DNA from: Chitinophagaceae bacterium
GTDB lineage: Bacteria > Bacteroidota > Bacteroidia > Chitinophagales > Chitinophagaceae
Assembly (NCBI GenBank): GCA_009996675.1
Contig: JAACZQ010000010.1
Span: 1 to 46,123 of the forward strand
Direction: 5' to 3'
DNA length: 46,123 bases
The stretch's first letter is position 1, and the number at the start of each line of letters is the position of its first letter. Positions 8,500 through 16,974 of the stretch are shown piece after piece. Position numbers and translations under genes: made by a program. The notes beneath the pieces were generated by a model. It did no database searches. It saw only the letters and a list, made by a program, of their open reading frames with translations, and was not told where the DNA came from.

Positions 8500-8717
8500 A
8501 CTTGTTGAACAGTACGATACAAAACATAGCATCTGCTGAAACATTGATGAACAAAGGGTTTCAAACGATTGCATATTGAATGCATTGTTTGTATTACAGC
8601 AATAAAACACAGAAAAAAAATTGCAAAAAGATGGTCCGGAACACCATAAAACCGGCTTAAAAAAACGGCTGGCAAGCGGGTGGTTAGTACCTTTACATTC
8701 ACATCAAAAAGCCCTTT

Positions 8718-9662
8718 ATGAAGTTCCCTGCACCTGTTTCCGCTACCTGGATGGCCGATTTCATCGGTGCCGAATTACATGGTGAGCGCAATGCATTGAT
8801 TCATGGTATCAATGAAATTCACCGGGTAGAAGCAGGAGATCTTGTATTTGTAGATCATCCGAAATATTATGATAAGTGTTTGCAAAGCCCCGCTTCTTTC
8901 ATCATCATTAACAGTGATGCGGTAACCATTCCTGCCGGTAAAGGCATCCTGGTTTGTGATGCACCTTTCGAAGCTTACCTGAAAATTGTTCAGCACTTCA
9001 AACCCTTTACTCCATCCGCTGAGAACATCAGCAAGAGCGCTGTGATTGGTGCAGGATCTGTTGTTATGCCCAATAGTTTTGTTGGTAATAATGTTGTGAT
9101 TGGAAAAGACTGTATTATTCACCCGAACGTATCCATCCTCGATGATACCATCATCGGAGATCGCGTGGTGATACAGGCTGGTTCGGTTATTGGCTCCGAT
9201 GCTTTTTATTATAACAGCAAAAAAGACCGGCCCAACTGGTACCGGAAAATGCTTAGCTGCGGACAGGTGATTATAGAAGATGATGTAGAAATCGGCGCCG
9301 GTTGTACCATCGACCGTGGCGTAACGGCTGATACCCGTATTGGACGGGGTACCAAAATGGACAATATGGTGCATATTGGTCATGATACACAGGTTGGACC
9401 CAATTGTTTGTTTGCAGCACAAGTGGGCATTGCCGGAGGAACCATTATTGAAGAGGGTGTTACTTTATGGGGACAGGTTGGCGTGAGCAAAACCCTTACC
9501 ATTGGCGCGCATGCGGTGGTTCTTGCACAAAGCGGCGTACCCTCATCACTGGCCGGTGGTAAAACCTATTTCGGATATCCCGCAGAAGAAGCGTCTACCA
9601 AACGGCGTGAGCTCGTATGGATCAAACGCATCCCTGAATTATGGAAAAAAGTAATGGACTAA
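8718..9662 (+). CDS. UDP-3-O-acylglucosamine N-acyltransferase (LpxD family)
   Basis: This 314-residue protein has the LpxD layout: an N-terminal uridine-binding domain (about residues 1-95), then a left-handed parallel beta-helix of hexapeptide repeats (about 100-280), and a short C-terminal helix. LpxD transfers a 3-hydroxyacyl group from acyl-ACP to the 2-amino group of the lipid A precursor. The catalytic His is in DNMVHIGHD. Bacteroidota often carry more than one LpxD-like gene, and this one stands away from other lpx genes. It may therefore be a paralogue rather than the main LpxD, so I give no symbol. It has its own promoter-like sequence and is convergent with the downstream SDR. Confidence 0.85.
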   Translation: MKFPAPVSATWMADFIGAELHGERNALIHGINEIHRVEAGDLVFVDHPKYYDKCLQSPASFIIINSDAVTIPAGKGILVCDAPFEAYLKIVQHFKPFTPSAENISKSAVIGAGSVVMPNSFVGNNVVIGKDCIIHPNVSILDDTIIGDRVVIQAGSVIGSDAFYYNSKKDRPNWYRKMLSCGQVIIEDDVEIGAGCTIDRGVTADTRIGRGTKMDNMVHIGHDTQVGPNCLFAAQVGIAGGTIIEEGVTLWGQVGVSKTLTIGAHAVVLAQSGVPSSLAGGKTYFGYPAEEASTKRRELVWIKRIPELWKKVMD

Positions 9663-9676
9663 GGTATCAGCAGGAT

Positions 9677-10651
9677 TTATAAACCGTACTGTTGCTTCAA
9701 CTCTCCGCAAACCCTGGTAATGGTTTCATCGATACTATGGTACGAGAAATCAGGTAATGCTTTCAGCAATTTGGTATTGTTAAAATGCACTTTGGCCTGC
9801 GCCGTATGCGCCGTTTCTTTGGTGAGCAGGGGACGTTTACCCGTAAAGCGTGATTTAAGTGCTTCGATCCGCCAGACGATGGCAGCCAGGAAGGGTGTTA
9901 CTTTTTTATGCGGTGGTTTTTTGCCAAAAGCCAGGGCTGCTTTGGTAAATATCTCCCGGTAAGGCAGGTTGGCACCACTGAGTATGAATCGCTGTGCGCT
10001 GATATCACTGTTCATCAGCCTCACCATGGCATTCACTACATCTGCAACATCCACAAAACCACTCACGCCATCGGTATACCAGGGAAACTCATTGAAGGCC
10101 GATTTAAAAATGGCAGATGAACCATTGTCCCAGTCTCCCGCACCAAGAATGATAACCGGATTTACAATCACCGCATTCAATCCTTCACCAATCCCCCGCC
10201 ATACTTCCATCTCTGCGAGGTATTTGGTTTTACCGTATTCACTGTTACTGGTTTCCGGGGTCCAGTGCATGGATTCATCTATTGCCGTATGCTCGCGAAT
10301 GCGTCCCAGCGCTGCTACTGAACTCACAAAAAGCAGTTTTTGCACACCGGCCTGTAAAGCAGCATTCACCACATTGGCGGTTCCCTGAATATTGGTCAGA
10401 TGCAGCTGCCGGCGGGTATCAGGACTGAAAGAAACGATTGCGGCACAGTGATAGACCTGGTCTATTCCCTGCATGGCTTCTTCCAGTGAAAGCACATCCA
10501 GGATATCTCCCTTTACCCAGTCAACCATACCGGGCAAAGCGAGTTCCGGTTTTGTTTTCCGGTAAATGGCCCGTACAGGTTTACCGGAAGCTACAAGTGC
10601 TTTCAGCAGGTGTTGGCCCACAAGGCCTGTTGCGCCGGTAACAAGTATCAT
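9677..10651 (-). CDS. NAD-dependent epimerase/dehydratase (extended SDR)
   Basis: This 324-residue protein has the extended-SDR nucleotide motif TGATGLVGQHL at residues 5-15, an acidic GDILD end to strand 3, the SSVAALG serine region, and the YGKTK active site (Y..K). The family includes dihydroflavonol-4-reductase-like, 3-beta-hydroxysteroid dehydrogenase-like and sugar epimerase members. Loose similarity is greatest to the dihydroflavonol reductase/hydroxysteroid group, so the substrate is not assigned. There is no signal or membrane segment. It lies convergent with the LpxD-type gene, and 39 bp downstream of the Fur gene on the same strand. Confidence 0.85.
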   Translation of the reverse strand: MILVTGATGLVGQHLLKALVASGKPVRAIYRKTKPELALPGMVDWVKGDILDVLSLEEAMQGIDQVYHCAAIVSFSPDTRRQLHLTNIQGTANVVNAALQAGVQKLLFVSSVAALGRIREHTAIDESMHWTPETSNSEYGKTKYLAEMEVWRGIGEGLNAVIVNPVIILGAGDWDNGSSAIFKSAFNEFPWYTDGVSGFVDVADVVNAMVRLMNSDISAQRFILSGANLPYREIFTKAALAFGKKPPHKKVTPFLAAIVWRIEALKSRFTGKRPLLTKETAHTAQAKVHFNNTKLLKALPDFSYHSIDETITRVCGELKQQYGL

Positions 10652-10690
10652 GTATTAGATATAAGCAGTGGATAATGGCGTGTGGCGGGA

Positions 10691-11116
10691 TTAGTTGTTG
10701 CATTTACTACAGATACCACTCACCACCAGATCGGTTTGCTGGGCCTTGAACCCCGCCGGTAAACTAATCCCCGGAACAGTAATATGATCCAGGCAATACG
10801 TAGTGCCGCACTGGTCACACATAAAATGCACATGATCATCGTGGTGGTGACCGGCATAACAATCATCCTTGCACAAAGCATAACGCACCGCATTGTCAGC
10901 TGTAGGAATGGTATGTATAATGCCTTTGTCTACAAAAGTCTGCAGGGTTCGGTAAATCGTAACCCGGTCGAATTCCGTACCACTCTGGTGCTCAATATCG
11001 GCATGGGCCAGGGCACCATCCGATTCCAGGAAATAGCGAAGTATTTTCTTCCTGCTATCGGTTACGCTCAGGCTGTTCTTTTTAAGTATGTCTACAATTC
11101 TTTCCTGCGTTTCCAT
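10691..11116 (-). CDS. Fur family metal-responsive repressor
   Basis: This 141-residue protein has the Fur winged helix (ERIVDILKKNSLSVTDSRKK onward, with the recognition part FDRVTIYRTLQTFVDKG) and the C-terminal dimerisation and metal domain. Two CxxC pairs (CDQC and CSKC) form the structural zinc site. The HHHDDHVHF cluster holds regulatory metal ligands. Whether it is Fur, Zur or PerR is not decided by the sequence. The start at 11116 lies four bases after the SCO1 stop; the frame extends upstream inside SCO1, but that part does not look like Fur. Probably translationally coupled to SCO1. The TGCAAC/GTTGCA dyad at 11853-11867 is a candidate target site. Confidence 0.9.
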   Translation of the reverse strand: METQERIVDILKKNSLSVTDSRKKILRYFLESDGALAHADIEHQSGTEFDRVTIYRTLQTFVDKGIIHTIPTADNAVRYALCKDDCYAGHHHDDHVHFMCDQCGTTYCLDHITVPGISLPAGFKAQQTDLVVSGICSKCNN

Positions 11117-11120
11117 GACA

Positions 11121-11777
11121 CTATTGGGGGTTGTTCGTAAAGATACCATTGGCAAAACCACCGCTGTTTTTTTCATCAAGCAGGGTTTTGATATCCTTTT
11201 TTAGTTTGTCCAGTTCTTCGGCTTTCAAGCCATCATATACCTGTCCGCGTACTTTACCGGATTTGTCTACCAATGCAAAGAACTGGGTATGAATAAACTG
11301 GTCCTGAATTTTTTCAAAATTATTCTTGGGATCATCCAACAGGTAAGAAGAGCGGGCCATCTGGTAAAGACTGTCTTTTCTGCCAGTCAGCAGGATCCAT
11401 TTACGGGTATCAATTTTCATGGAATCGGCATAGAACTTCAAACGGGGTACCGAATCAATTTCGGGGTCTGATGTATGCGCCACGATCTGTACATTGGGAT
11501 TATCTTTAAATGCCTCATAAATGCCTTTCATACCTACATGCATTTTGGGACAAATACCCTTACAGGTGGTAAAAAAGTACTCCACCACGGTCACCTTGCC
11601 CAGCATATCTTTTTCGGTAAACGGCACACCATCCTGGTTGCGGAACATAAAGGGCTTTACATAACCCAGCACCGGCATTTTGGCCTTCCAGTTATCGGTT
11701 CCCTTAAACAGGAAAAAATAAAAACCAAGCACCAGCACGGCAAAAAACAACAGATAACCCAACGTTTTTCTACTCAT
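11121..11777 (-). CDS. SCO1/SenC family copper chaperone
   Basis: This 218-residue protein has a single N-terminal membrane anchor (about residues 5-24) and a thioredoxin-like domain. The copper-binding CxxxC motif is CKGIC (Cys72, Cys76), and the third ligand is His163 in FIHTQFFALVD. SCO proteins deliver copper to the CuA site of cytochrome c oxidase, or act as thiol-disulfide reductases on the outer face of the membrane. It is followed four bases later by the Fur gene, so both are probably on one transcript. An exact -7 element (TACCTTTG) lies 17 bp upstream of the ATG. Confidence 0.92.
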   Translation of the reverse strand: MSRKTLGYLLFFAVLVLGFYFFLFKGTDNWKAKMPVLGYVKPFMFRNQDGVPFTEKDMLGKVTVVEYFFTTCKGICPKMHVGMKGIYEAFKDNPNVQIVAHTSDPEIDSVPRLKFYADSMKIDTRKWILLTGRKDSLYQMARSSYLLDDPKNNFEKIQDQFIHTQFFALVDKSGKVRGQVYDGLKAEELDKLKKDIKTLLDEKNSGGFANGIFTNNPQ

Positions 11778-11794
11778 AATCCATATCTATAGTA

Positions 11795-11802
11795 CAAAGG
11801 TA
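11795..11802 (-). promoter_or_regulatory. -7 promoter element of the SCO1-fur operon
   Basis: On the minus strand this reads TACCTTTG, an exact match to TAnnTTTG, with 17 bases to the SCO1 ATG. Confidence 0.5.
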
Positions 11803-11850
11803 CACCCCTTTCCGTTCATCCGGTCGGATGGGCTTTTATTCAACAAATAT

Positions 11851-11881
11851 TTTGCAACATTGTTGCATTGCATTATTTTTG
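11851..11881 (+). promoter_or_regulatory. merC-like promoter with overlapping dyad operator
   Basis: TTTG (11851-11854) and TATTTTTG (11874-11881) are 19 bp apart, a full match to the Bacteroidota -33/-7 promoter. A perfect dyad TGCAAC-ATT-GTTGCA (11853-11867) lies over the -33 element and spacer. This is an ideal position for a repressor. The neighbouring Fur-family protein is the obvious candidate, because Fur-family boxes are dyads of this size; the exact consensus is not known to me. The ATG at 11889 follows seven bases after the -7 box. Confidence 0.6.
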
Positions 11882-11888
11882 CCTTCCG

Positions 11889-12281
11889 ATGAAATTCAGG
11901 ATTAACTGGGACGCTTTTGGAATAGCCACTTCGCTGGCCTGTGCTATTCATTGTGCAGTACTTCCCTTAATGGTAAGCAGCTTACCCTTATTTGGGGTGA
12001 ATATTATTGAAAACAACTGGTTTGAATACCTCATGATTGCACTGGCCATGGCCGTGGGCAGTTATTCATTATACCATGGCCGCAAGAAACATCACCACAG
12101 CTGGCTGCCCTTCATCATTTTCATGACGGGTATTGTACTGCTGCTGGTAAAAGTCACCTGGCACAACTGGCGACTCTGGCTGCTGGCACCGGCCGTGCTT
12201 TGTATTGTGGCCGCACACCTGCTCAATTACCGTCTCTGCCGGGTGCACAACCATGCGCATGCCGACGATTGCAATCACTAA
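11889..12281 (+). CDS. MerC-domain membrane protein
   Basis: This 130-residue protein has about four membrane helices and the MerC-family N-terminus SLACAIHCAVLPL, whose two Cys (18 and 22) with a His between them resemble the metal site of mercury transporter MerC. The C-terminus (LCRVHNHAHADDCNH) is rich in His and Cys and probably binds metal. MerC imports Hg(II) in mer operons. There is no merA or merR here, so a role in another soft or divalent metal, possibly zinc or copper, is more likely (inference from Fur and SCO1 nearby). An upstream TTG is in the promoter, so the ATG at 11889 is the start. It ends overlapping the convergent DtxR gene by four bases. Confidence 0.8.
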   Translation: MKFRINWDAFGIATSLACAIHCAVLPLMVSSLPLFGVNIIENNWFEYLMIALAMAVGSYSLYHGRKKHHHSWLPFIIFMTGIVLLLVKVTWHNWRLWLLAPAVLCIVAAHLLNYRLCRVHNHAHADDCNH

Positions 12282-12982
12282 TTTTTTCTGCGCTTTTTCG
12301 GGGCGGGTTTCCGTTCGCAGTCGTCGCACACTATAATGATGTTTTCTGCGAAACGCTGTCCCACACTGGCTTTTTTGCCATTCACTTCAATTTCCAGGAT
12401 ATTATCATACGGCTGATGTGCCAGTATTCTGATATGGTTGTGCATACTCAACCCAAGCTGGTCCACATACCGCAGAAAAGTAGCGCTATTATCCTTTACC
12501 CCTACCATTTTACAGGTATGCCCCACTTCTTCTTCCAGCAGTGTTTTCCGGTAAGGCATTTTCATTTCACCGGAAGCTGTTGGAATCACGTCCCCATGCG
12601 GATCATACGTAGGATAATGCAATAAACGATCAATACTGTCGATGAGCTTCTGGCTCTGTATATGTTCCAGCTGTTCGGCTACTTCGTGTACCTCATCCCA
12701 GGAAAAGCCCAGTTTTTCATACAGGAAAGTTTCCCATAAACGGTGTTTACGAACCACGTCAATAGCCAGTTTACGGCCCTGGGTAGTGAGCGATGATTTG
12801 CCGTATTTCTCGTAATGAATCAGTTTTTTCTCGCGCAGCTTCTTCAGCATATCATTGGCCGTAGCCGGTTTAACACCCAAATGGGTGGCCAGCTCATTGG
12901 TGCCCGCCTCCGGCTTCAGCCCGTCTTCCATGGTCAATTGCAGGAGGGCTTTCAGGTAATTCTCTTCAGTAGTAGACAGCAT
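12278..12982 (-). CDS. DtxR/MntR family metal-dependent repressor
   Basis: This 234-residue protein has the N-terminal winged helix (LSTTEENYLKALLQ, then LGVKPATANDMLKKLREKKLIHYEKYG), the metal-binding and dimerisation domain (RKHRLWETFLYEKLGFSWDEVHEVAEQLEH, then TYDPHGDVIP), and a C-terminal FeoA/SH3-like domain from about residue 150. It senses Mn(II) or Fe(II) and represses uptake genes. The metal cannot be assigned from sequence. The C-terminus ends in a basic KPAPKKRRKN tail with a CDDC pair just before. A DtxR-type operator lies in the divergent gap next to it. Its own -7 box (TATCTTTG, minus 12994-12987) ends four bases from the ATG. Confidence 0.93.
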   Translation of the reverse strand: MLSTTEENYLKALLQLTMEDGLKPEAGTNELATHLGVKPATANDMLKKLREKKLIHYEKYGKSSLTTQGRKLAIDVVRKHRLWETFLYEKLGFSWDEVHEVAEQLEHIQSQKLIDSIDRLLHYPTYDPHGDVIPTASGEMKMPYRKTLLEEEVGHTCKMVGVKDNSATFLRYVDQLGLSMHNHIRILAHQPYDNILEIEVNGKKASVGQRFAENIIIVCDDCERKPAPKKRRKN

Positions 12983-12986
12983 ACAA

Positions 12987-12994
12987 CAAAGATA
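12987..12994 (-). promoter_or_regulatory. -7 promoter element of the DtxR-family gene
   Basis: TATCTTTG on the minus strand is an exact consensus match and ends four bases before the start codon, implying a nearly leaderless mRNA. Confidence 0.5.
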
Positions 12995-13013
12995 GTTTTA
13001 TTTGCAGTGCTCA

Positions 13014-13045
13014 TTTGTTAGATTAGCCTAACTTTTATACTTTTG
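13014..13045 (+). promoter_or_regulatory. TonB-receptor promoter with embedded DtxR-type operator
   Basis: TTTG (13014-13017) and TACTTTTG (13038-13045) are 20 bp apart and form a consensus Bacteroidota promoter. The spacer is filled by a 19-bp near-palindrome at 13018-13036 that matches the classical DtxR/IdeR box at 15 of 19 positions, including the core TTAGCCTAAC. A metal-loaded repressor bound here would block the TonB receptor gene. The DtxR-family gene 36 bp away is the natural regulator. Confidence 0.7.
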
Positions 13046-13063
13046 TAAACCGAACCCATCAAT

Positions 13064-15343
13064 ATGATTCGTCTAAGTATTTGTTTCCTGCTGATCAGCC
13101 TGGGTATACAAGCCCAGCCATCTACCCTTTCCGGTCATATCAGGAGCGAATCCCGTGCGGTAGACGGCGCTGCTATACAGCTATCCGGCACCCGCTTTTC
13201 GGTACTGGCAGACAGCCTCGGCAGTTTCAGCCTGGGCCCGGTTCCGGCAGGCACATATACACTCGTGATCAGGGCTACCGGTTATGAACCTTTCTACCAG
13301 AAAATCATACTAAAACCAGGCACACAACACCAGCGTTTTGATCTTCTCCCACGCAATAATCAGTTAAACGATGTAGTGGTCTCCGGCACCCTCCGGGAAG
13401 TTAAACGAGGTGAAAGTCCCGTACCGGTGGAAGTATACACGCCCGCTTTTTTTAAAAAAAATCCCACCCCCAATATTTTCGATGCACTGCAACAGGTGAA
13501 TGGTGTTCGTCCGCAGCTGAATTGCAATATCTGTAACACCGGTGATATACACATGAATGGACTGGAAGGCCCCTATACCATGGTACTCATTGATGGTATG
13601 CCCATCGTGAGCAGTCTGGCCAGTGTATATGGTTTGTCCGGTATTCCCAATGCACTGGTTGAAAGAATAGAAATTGTGAAAGGGCCCGCTTCTTCCTTAT
13701 ATGGCAGTGAGGCGGTAGGCGGACTGATCAATATCATTACCCGCGAAGCAGCGCGGGCACCAAAGGTTTCAGCCGATCTGATGTACACCAGCTGGGATGA
13801 ATGGACCGGTGATCTCGGATTCCGCACGAAACTGGGGAAGAACATTAATCTCCTTACCGGCTTACACGCTTTTCATTACCAGCATCGGAAAGATGAGAAC
13901 AACGATGGCTTCACCGATGTTACCCTGCAGAAGCAACAATCCTTTTTTCAGAAATGGAGCTGGCAGCGTCCGCAAAACCGAATTGCCAGCCTGGCTGCAA
14001 GGTATTACAAGGAAGATCGCTGGGGCGGTGATCTTCGATGGAGCAAACGCTGGGAAGGCAGCGACAGCATCTACGGAGAAAGTATCACCACACACCGCTG
14101 GGAAATTACCGGAGCCTATGCTTTACCCGTACCGGAAAACATGGTATTACGCGTTTCCTTCAACGATCACCGGCAAAACAGCTGGTATGGTATTGTTCCC
14201 TTTCAGGCCAGTCAGCAGATTCTTTTCGGTCAGCTTACCTGGGATAAAAAAATAAGCCGTCACAATATCCTCGCCGGTATTGCAACACGTTATACCGGTT
14301 ACGATGATAATTCGCCAGCGACGGCCAGTGCCGATACCAGTCGGTTCATCAACCAGCCCCAACGTAGCTGGATACCCGGTGTATTCATACAGGATGAGTG
14401 GAAGAGTGGCAGGATCACCCACTGGTTACTGGGTATGCGGTATGACCATCACCCGGCACATGGGGCCATCATTACACCCCGACTGGCCATTCAATGGAAA
14501 TTTAAAGAAGGGCAGACACTGCGACTCAATGCAGGAACAGGTTTCCGGGTTGTGAACTTGTTTACAGAGGACCATGCGGCCCTCACCGGCGCCCGCAAAG
14601 TGGTGATACTGGATGAACTGAAACCGGAACGTAGTTATAATATCAACCTCAATTACCTGCACCGTTTCATGACAACAGGTGGCACCATTGTTTCTCTGGA
14701 CATGACGGGCTGGTATACCCATTTCAGCAACCGCATTATAGGTGATTACACCACAGACCCCAACCAGATTATTTACAGCAACCTGAAAGGGCATGCCACT
14801 AGTGTGGGCTTAAGTCTGAATACAGAACTATCTTTCATGAATGGCATTAAAACCATGGCGGGGTTTACCTGGCAGGATGTAACCAAAACCGAACAGGGAA
14901 AAAGAACACGTCAGCTATTAACAGAACAATACACCGGCACCTGGTCGGTATCCTATACCATTCGCCGCTGGAATATGTCAGTGGATTATACCGGCAACCT
15001 GTATGGCCCCATGCATTTACCCTTACTGGGACCATTAGATCCCCGCAGTCCGCAATCGCCCTGGTGGAGCATACAAAACATTCAGCTGGTATTCAAGGGC
15101 AGGGGTACGGTAGAATGGTATACTGGTGTAAAGAATCTCCTGAACTGGACGCCTGCCAAAAGCACGCCATTCCTGATTGCCGGTGCGCAGGATCCTTTCG
15201 ATAAAAAAGTGCAATTCAACAGCAGCGGGCAGGTAATGGCTACAGCCGATAATCCGTATGCATTGAGCTTTGATCCCAATTATGTGTATGCCCCCAATCA
15301 GGGTATCCGTTGGTTTGTTGGTATGCGGGTTCAACTGCGATGA
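13064..15343 (+). CDS. TonB-dependent outer membrane receptor, probably metal-related
   Basis: This 759-residue protein starts with a signal peptide (cleavage near QAQ, residue 18). A carboxypeptidase-regulatory-like domain follows (about 20-92), then the plug (LNDVVVSGT onward, about 101-225) and a beta-barrel ending in an aromatic/arginine C-terminal strand (MRVQLR). The plug carries an unusual CNICNTGDIHMNG segment with Cys154 and Cys157, which could bind a metal. Such receptors import siderophores or other ligands using TonB energy. Promoter control by a DtxR-like site points to iron or manganese. The stop lies two bases from the convergent cysS stop. Substrate is inference. Confidence 0.9.
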   Translation: MIRLSICFLLISLGIQAQPSTLSGHIRSESRAVDGAAIQLSGTRFSVLADSLGSFSLGPVPAGTYTLVIRATGYEPFYQKIILKPGTQHQRFDLLPRNNQLNDVVVSGTLREVKRGESPVPVEVYTPAFFKKNPTPNIFDALQQVNGVRPQLNCNICNTGDIHMNGLEGPYTMVLIDGMPIVSSLASVYGLSGIPNALVERIEIVKGPASSLYGSEAVGGLINIITREAARAPKVSADLMYTSWDEWTGDLGFRTKLGKNINLLTGLHAFHYQHRKDENNDGFTDVTLQKQQSFFQKWSWQRPQNRIASLAARYYKEDRWGGDLRWSKRWEGSDSIYGESITTHRWEITGAYALPVPENMVLRVSFNDHRQNSWYGIVPFQASQQILFGQLTWDKKISRHNILAGIATRYTGYDDNSPATASADTSRFINQPQRSWIPGVFIQDEWKSGRITHWLLGMRYDHHPAHGAIITPRLAIQWKFKEGQTLRLNAGTGFRVVNLFTEDHAALTGARKVVILDELKPERSYNINLNYLHRFMTTGGTIVSLDMTGWYTHFSNRIIGDYTTDPNQIIYSNLKGHATSVGLSLNTELSFMNGIKTMAGFTWQDVTKTEQGKRTRQLLTEQYTGTWSVSYTIRRWNMSVDYTGNLYGPMHLPLLGPLDPRSPQSPWWSIQNIQLVFKGRGTVEWYTGVKNLLNWTPAKSTPFLIAGAQDPFDKKVQFNSSGQVMATADNPYALSFDPNYVYAPNQGIRWFVGMRVQLR

Positions 15344-15345
15344 AA

Positions 15346-16848
15346 CTACTGGATAGAATAACTAACGCCACCGTCTTTTTCATCTTTCAGTTGTATACCC
15401 AGTGTACCCAGTTCGTTGCGGATTTTATCGCTGGTCATAAAGTCCTTACGGGCTTTGGCTTCTTTCCGGATATCAATCAGTAATTGCAATACGCCATCGA
15501 GTTTACCATCATCTGCCTGACGTTCGCCGGTAAGGCCAAAAATATTTTCAATATATACTTTGAACTGCTGTTGTAATTGCAGGAAACTGCTTTCACCAAT
15601 GGCATTGGCAGGAATATGTTTGTCTTTCACGGAATTGATGATGGCAACCAGTTCAAACATATTGGCCAGTACTTTCGCTGTGTTCAGGTCATCATTCATA
15701 AACTCATCAAAACCGGCTACCAGTTTCTGTACTTTGCTGTCGAGCACCGGATCAACCGCATTTTTTGCAGCTGGTGTTTGCTTCATCAGCCATTCATACG
15801 CTTCCCATAAACGGCGCAGGGCTTTTTCTGAAGCCTGCAGTGCCTCATTGCTGAAATCAAGTGTACCGCGATAATGGCTTTGCAGGATGAAAAAACGGAT
15901 GGTCATGGGGTGATAAGCCTGCTCCAGCAAAGGATGGGTTCCATCGAACATTTCACTCAGCTTGATCACATTATTATAGCTCTTCCCCATTTTGCGGCCA
16001 TTGATCGTAATCATGTTATTATGCAGCCAGTATTTAACCGGGGTCTTATGATTGCACACCGTACTTTGTGCAATCTCACACTCATGGTGCGGGAATTGCA
16101 AATCCATACCACCACCATGGATATCGAATACTTCTCCCAGGTATTTACTGCTCATGGCCGAGCACTCGATATGCCAGCCCGGAAAACCTTCACCCCAGGG
16201 ACTTTGCCAACGCATGATATGTTCCGGAGGTGCTTTTTTCCAGAGCGCAAAATCGCTTCTGTTTCTTTTCTCTTCCTGGTTATCCAGTTCACGGGTAGTA
16301 TCTAACTGATCATCCAATACCCTGCCACTGAGCATACCATAGGGCAGGCCCTGTTTGGAAAAATCAGTATTGTATTTCTCTACATCAAAATAAACAGATC
16401 CATTCACTTCGTACGCATATCCATCGGCGATGAGTTTTTTGATCATCTCAATCTGCTCAACAATATGACCTGTTGCGGTAGGCTCAATACTGGGCGGAAT
16501 ATTATTGAGCCTGGCCATTGCCCAATGGAAAAGGTTGGTGTATTTCTGTACCAGCTCCATGGGTTCCAGTTTTTCCAATACGGCTTTCTGGCTGATTTTA
16601 TCTTCTGCCTCACGACCTTCTTCTTCAAAATGTCCGGCATCGGTAATATTCCGCACATAACGCACTTTATACCCGAGATGTCCCAGGTAACGATACAGTA
16701 CATCGAATGTGATATAAGGCCTGGCATGGCCGAGGTGACTTTCGCCGCTTACCGTAGGACCGCATACATACATCCCTACATAGGGAGCAGTAATGGGTTC
16801 AAATACTTCTTTCTGGCGGCTAAGGGAGTTGTATACTTTCAGTGACAT
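15346..16848 (-). CDS. cysS: Cysteinyl-tRNA synthetase
   Basis: This 500-residue class I synthetase attaches cysteine to tRNA-Cys. The HIGH-like signature is SHLGHAR near residue 36, and the KMSKS-like loop is KMGKS. The conserved zinc-site Cys of CGPTV and the HxxECE-type residues ([10 protein letters not shown]) are present. Length and order are typical. The gene follows the EEP-family gene on the same strand by 126 bp. A near-match -7 box (TAATTTTT) lies upstream. Confidence 0.97.
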   Translation of the reverse strand: MSLKVYNSLSRQKEVFEPITAPYVGMYVCGPTVSGESHLGHARPYITFDVLYRYLGHLGYKVRYVRNITDAGHFEEEGREAEDKISQKAVLEKLEPMELVQKYTNLFHWAMARLNNIPPSIEPTATGHIVEQIEMIKKLIADGYAYEVNGSVYFDVEKYNTDFSKQGLPYGMLSGRVLDDQLDTTRELDNQEEKRNRSDFALWKKAPPEHIMRWQSPWGEGFPGWHIECSAMSSKYLGEVFDIHGGGMDLQFPHHECEIAQSTVCNHKTPVKYWLHNNMITINGRKMGKSYNNVIKLSEMFDGTHPLLEQAYHPMTIRFFILQSHYRGTLDFSNEALQASEKALRRLWEAYEWLMKQTPAAKNAVDPVLDSKVQKLVAGFDEFMNDDLNTAKVLANMFELVAIINSVKDKHIPANAIGESSFLQLQQQFKVYIENIFGLTGERQADDGKLDGVLQLLIDIRKEAKARKDFMTSDKIRNELGTLGIQLKDEKDGGVSYSIQ

Positions 16849-16974
16849 GTTATGCAGGAAAAATTAGCGAAATGGTAAAAGACGGGTATGCAGTTCAACC
16901 GGTTTGATACGGGACTGGGCATTTATCAGCAACAACAACAGGTATTCTGCAGGCGAATCATACCACAAAGATAT

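Larger units (their letters stand above)
8295..8717. other. 423-bp intergenic region with opposed hairpins; possible leader or small-RNA unit
   Basis: This is the longest gene-poor stretch in the window and is richer in A and T than its surroundings. Visible structures are the leftward terminator at 8305-8324, a GGGAAA/TTTCCC palindrome at 8352-8367, a rightward terminator-like hairpin at 8476-8499, and a 20-codon open frame at 8367-8429 (minus). A longer open frame (8367-8702, minus, GTG start) has no recognisable family and odd composition, and is probably not a gene. The right end carries the lpxD-type gene's promoter (TACCTTTA, near match to the -7 consensus, about 20 bp before its ATG). 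Confidence 0.6.

Noticed and set aside
8367..8702. Minus-strand frame of 111 codons in the intergenic gap, as a protein gene
   Set aside because: GTG start overlapping the promoter of the LpxD-type gene, mixed Cys/Lys/Phe composition and no family. The hairpins in it fit an RNA role better. Only the last 20 codons are kept as a weak candidate.
8775..9422. Minus-strand open frame of 215 codons inside the LpxD-type gene
   Set aside because: Antisense shadow of the hexapeptide repeat coding, which produces repetitive His/Asn-rich sequence.
11889..12281. Mercury resistance operon
   Set aside because: Only the MerC-like gene is present; there is no merA, merR, merT or merP, so a mer operon call is not supported.
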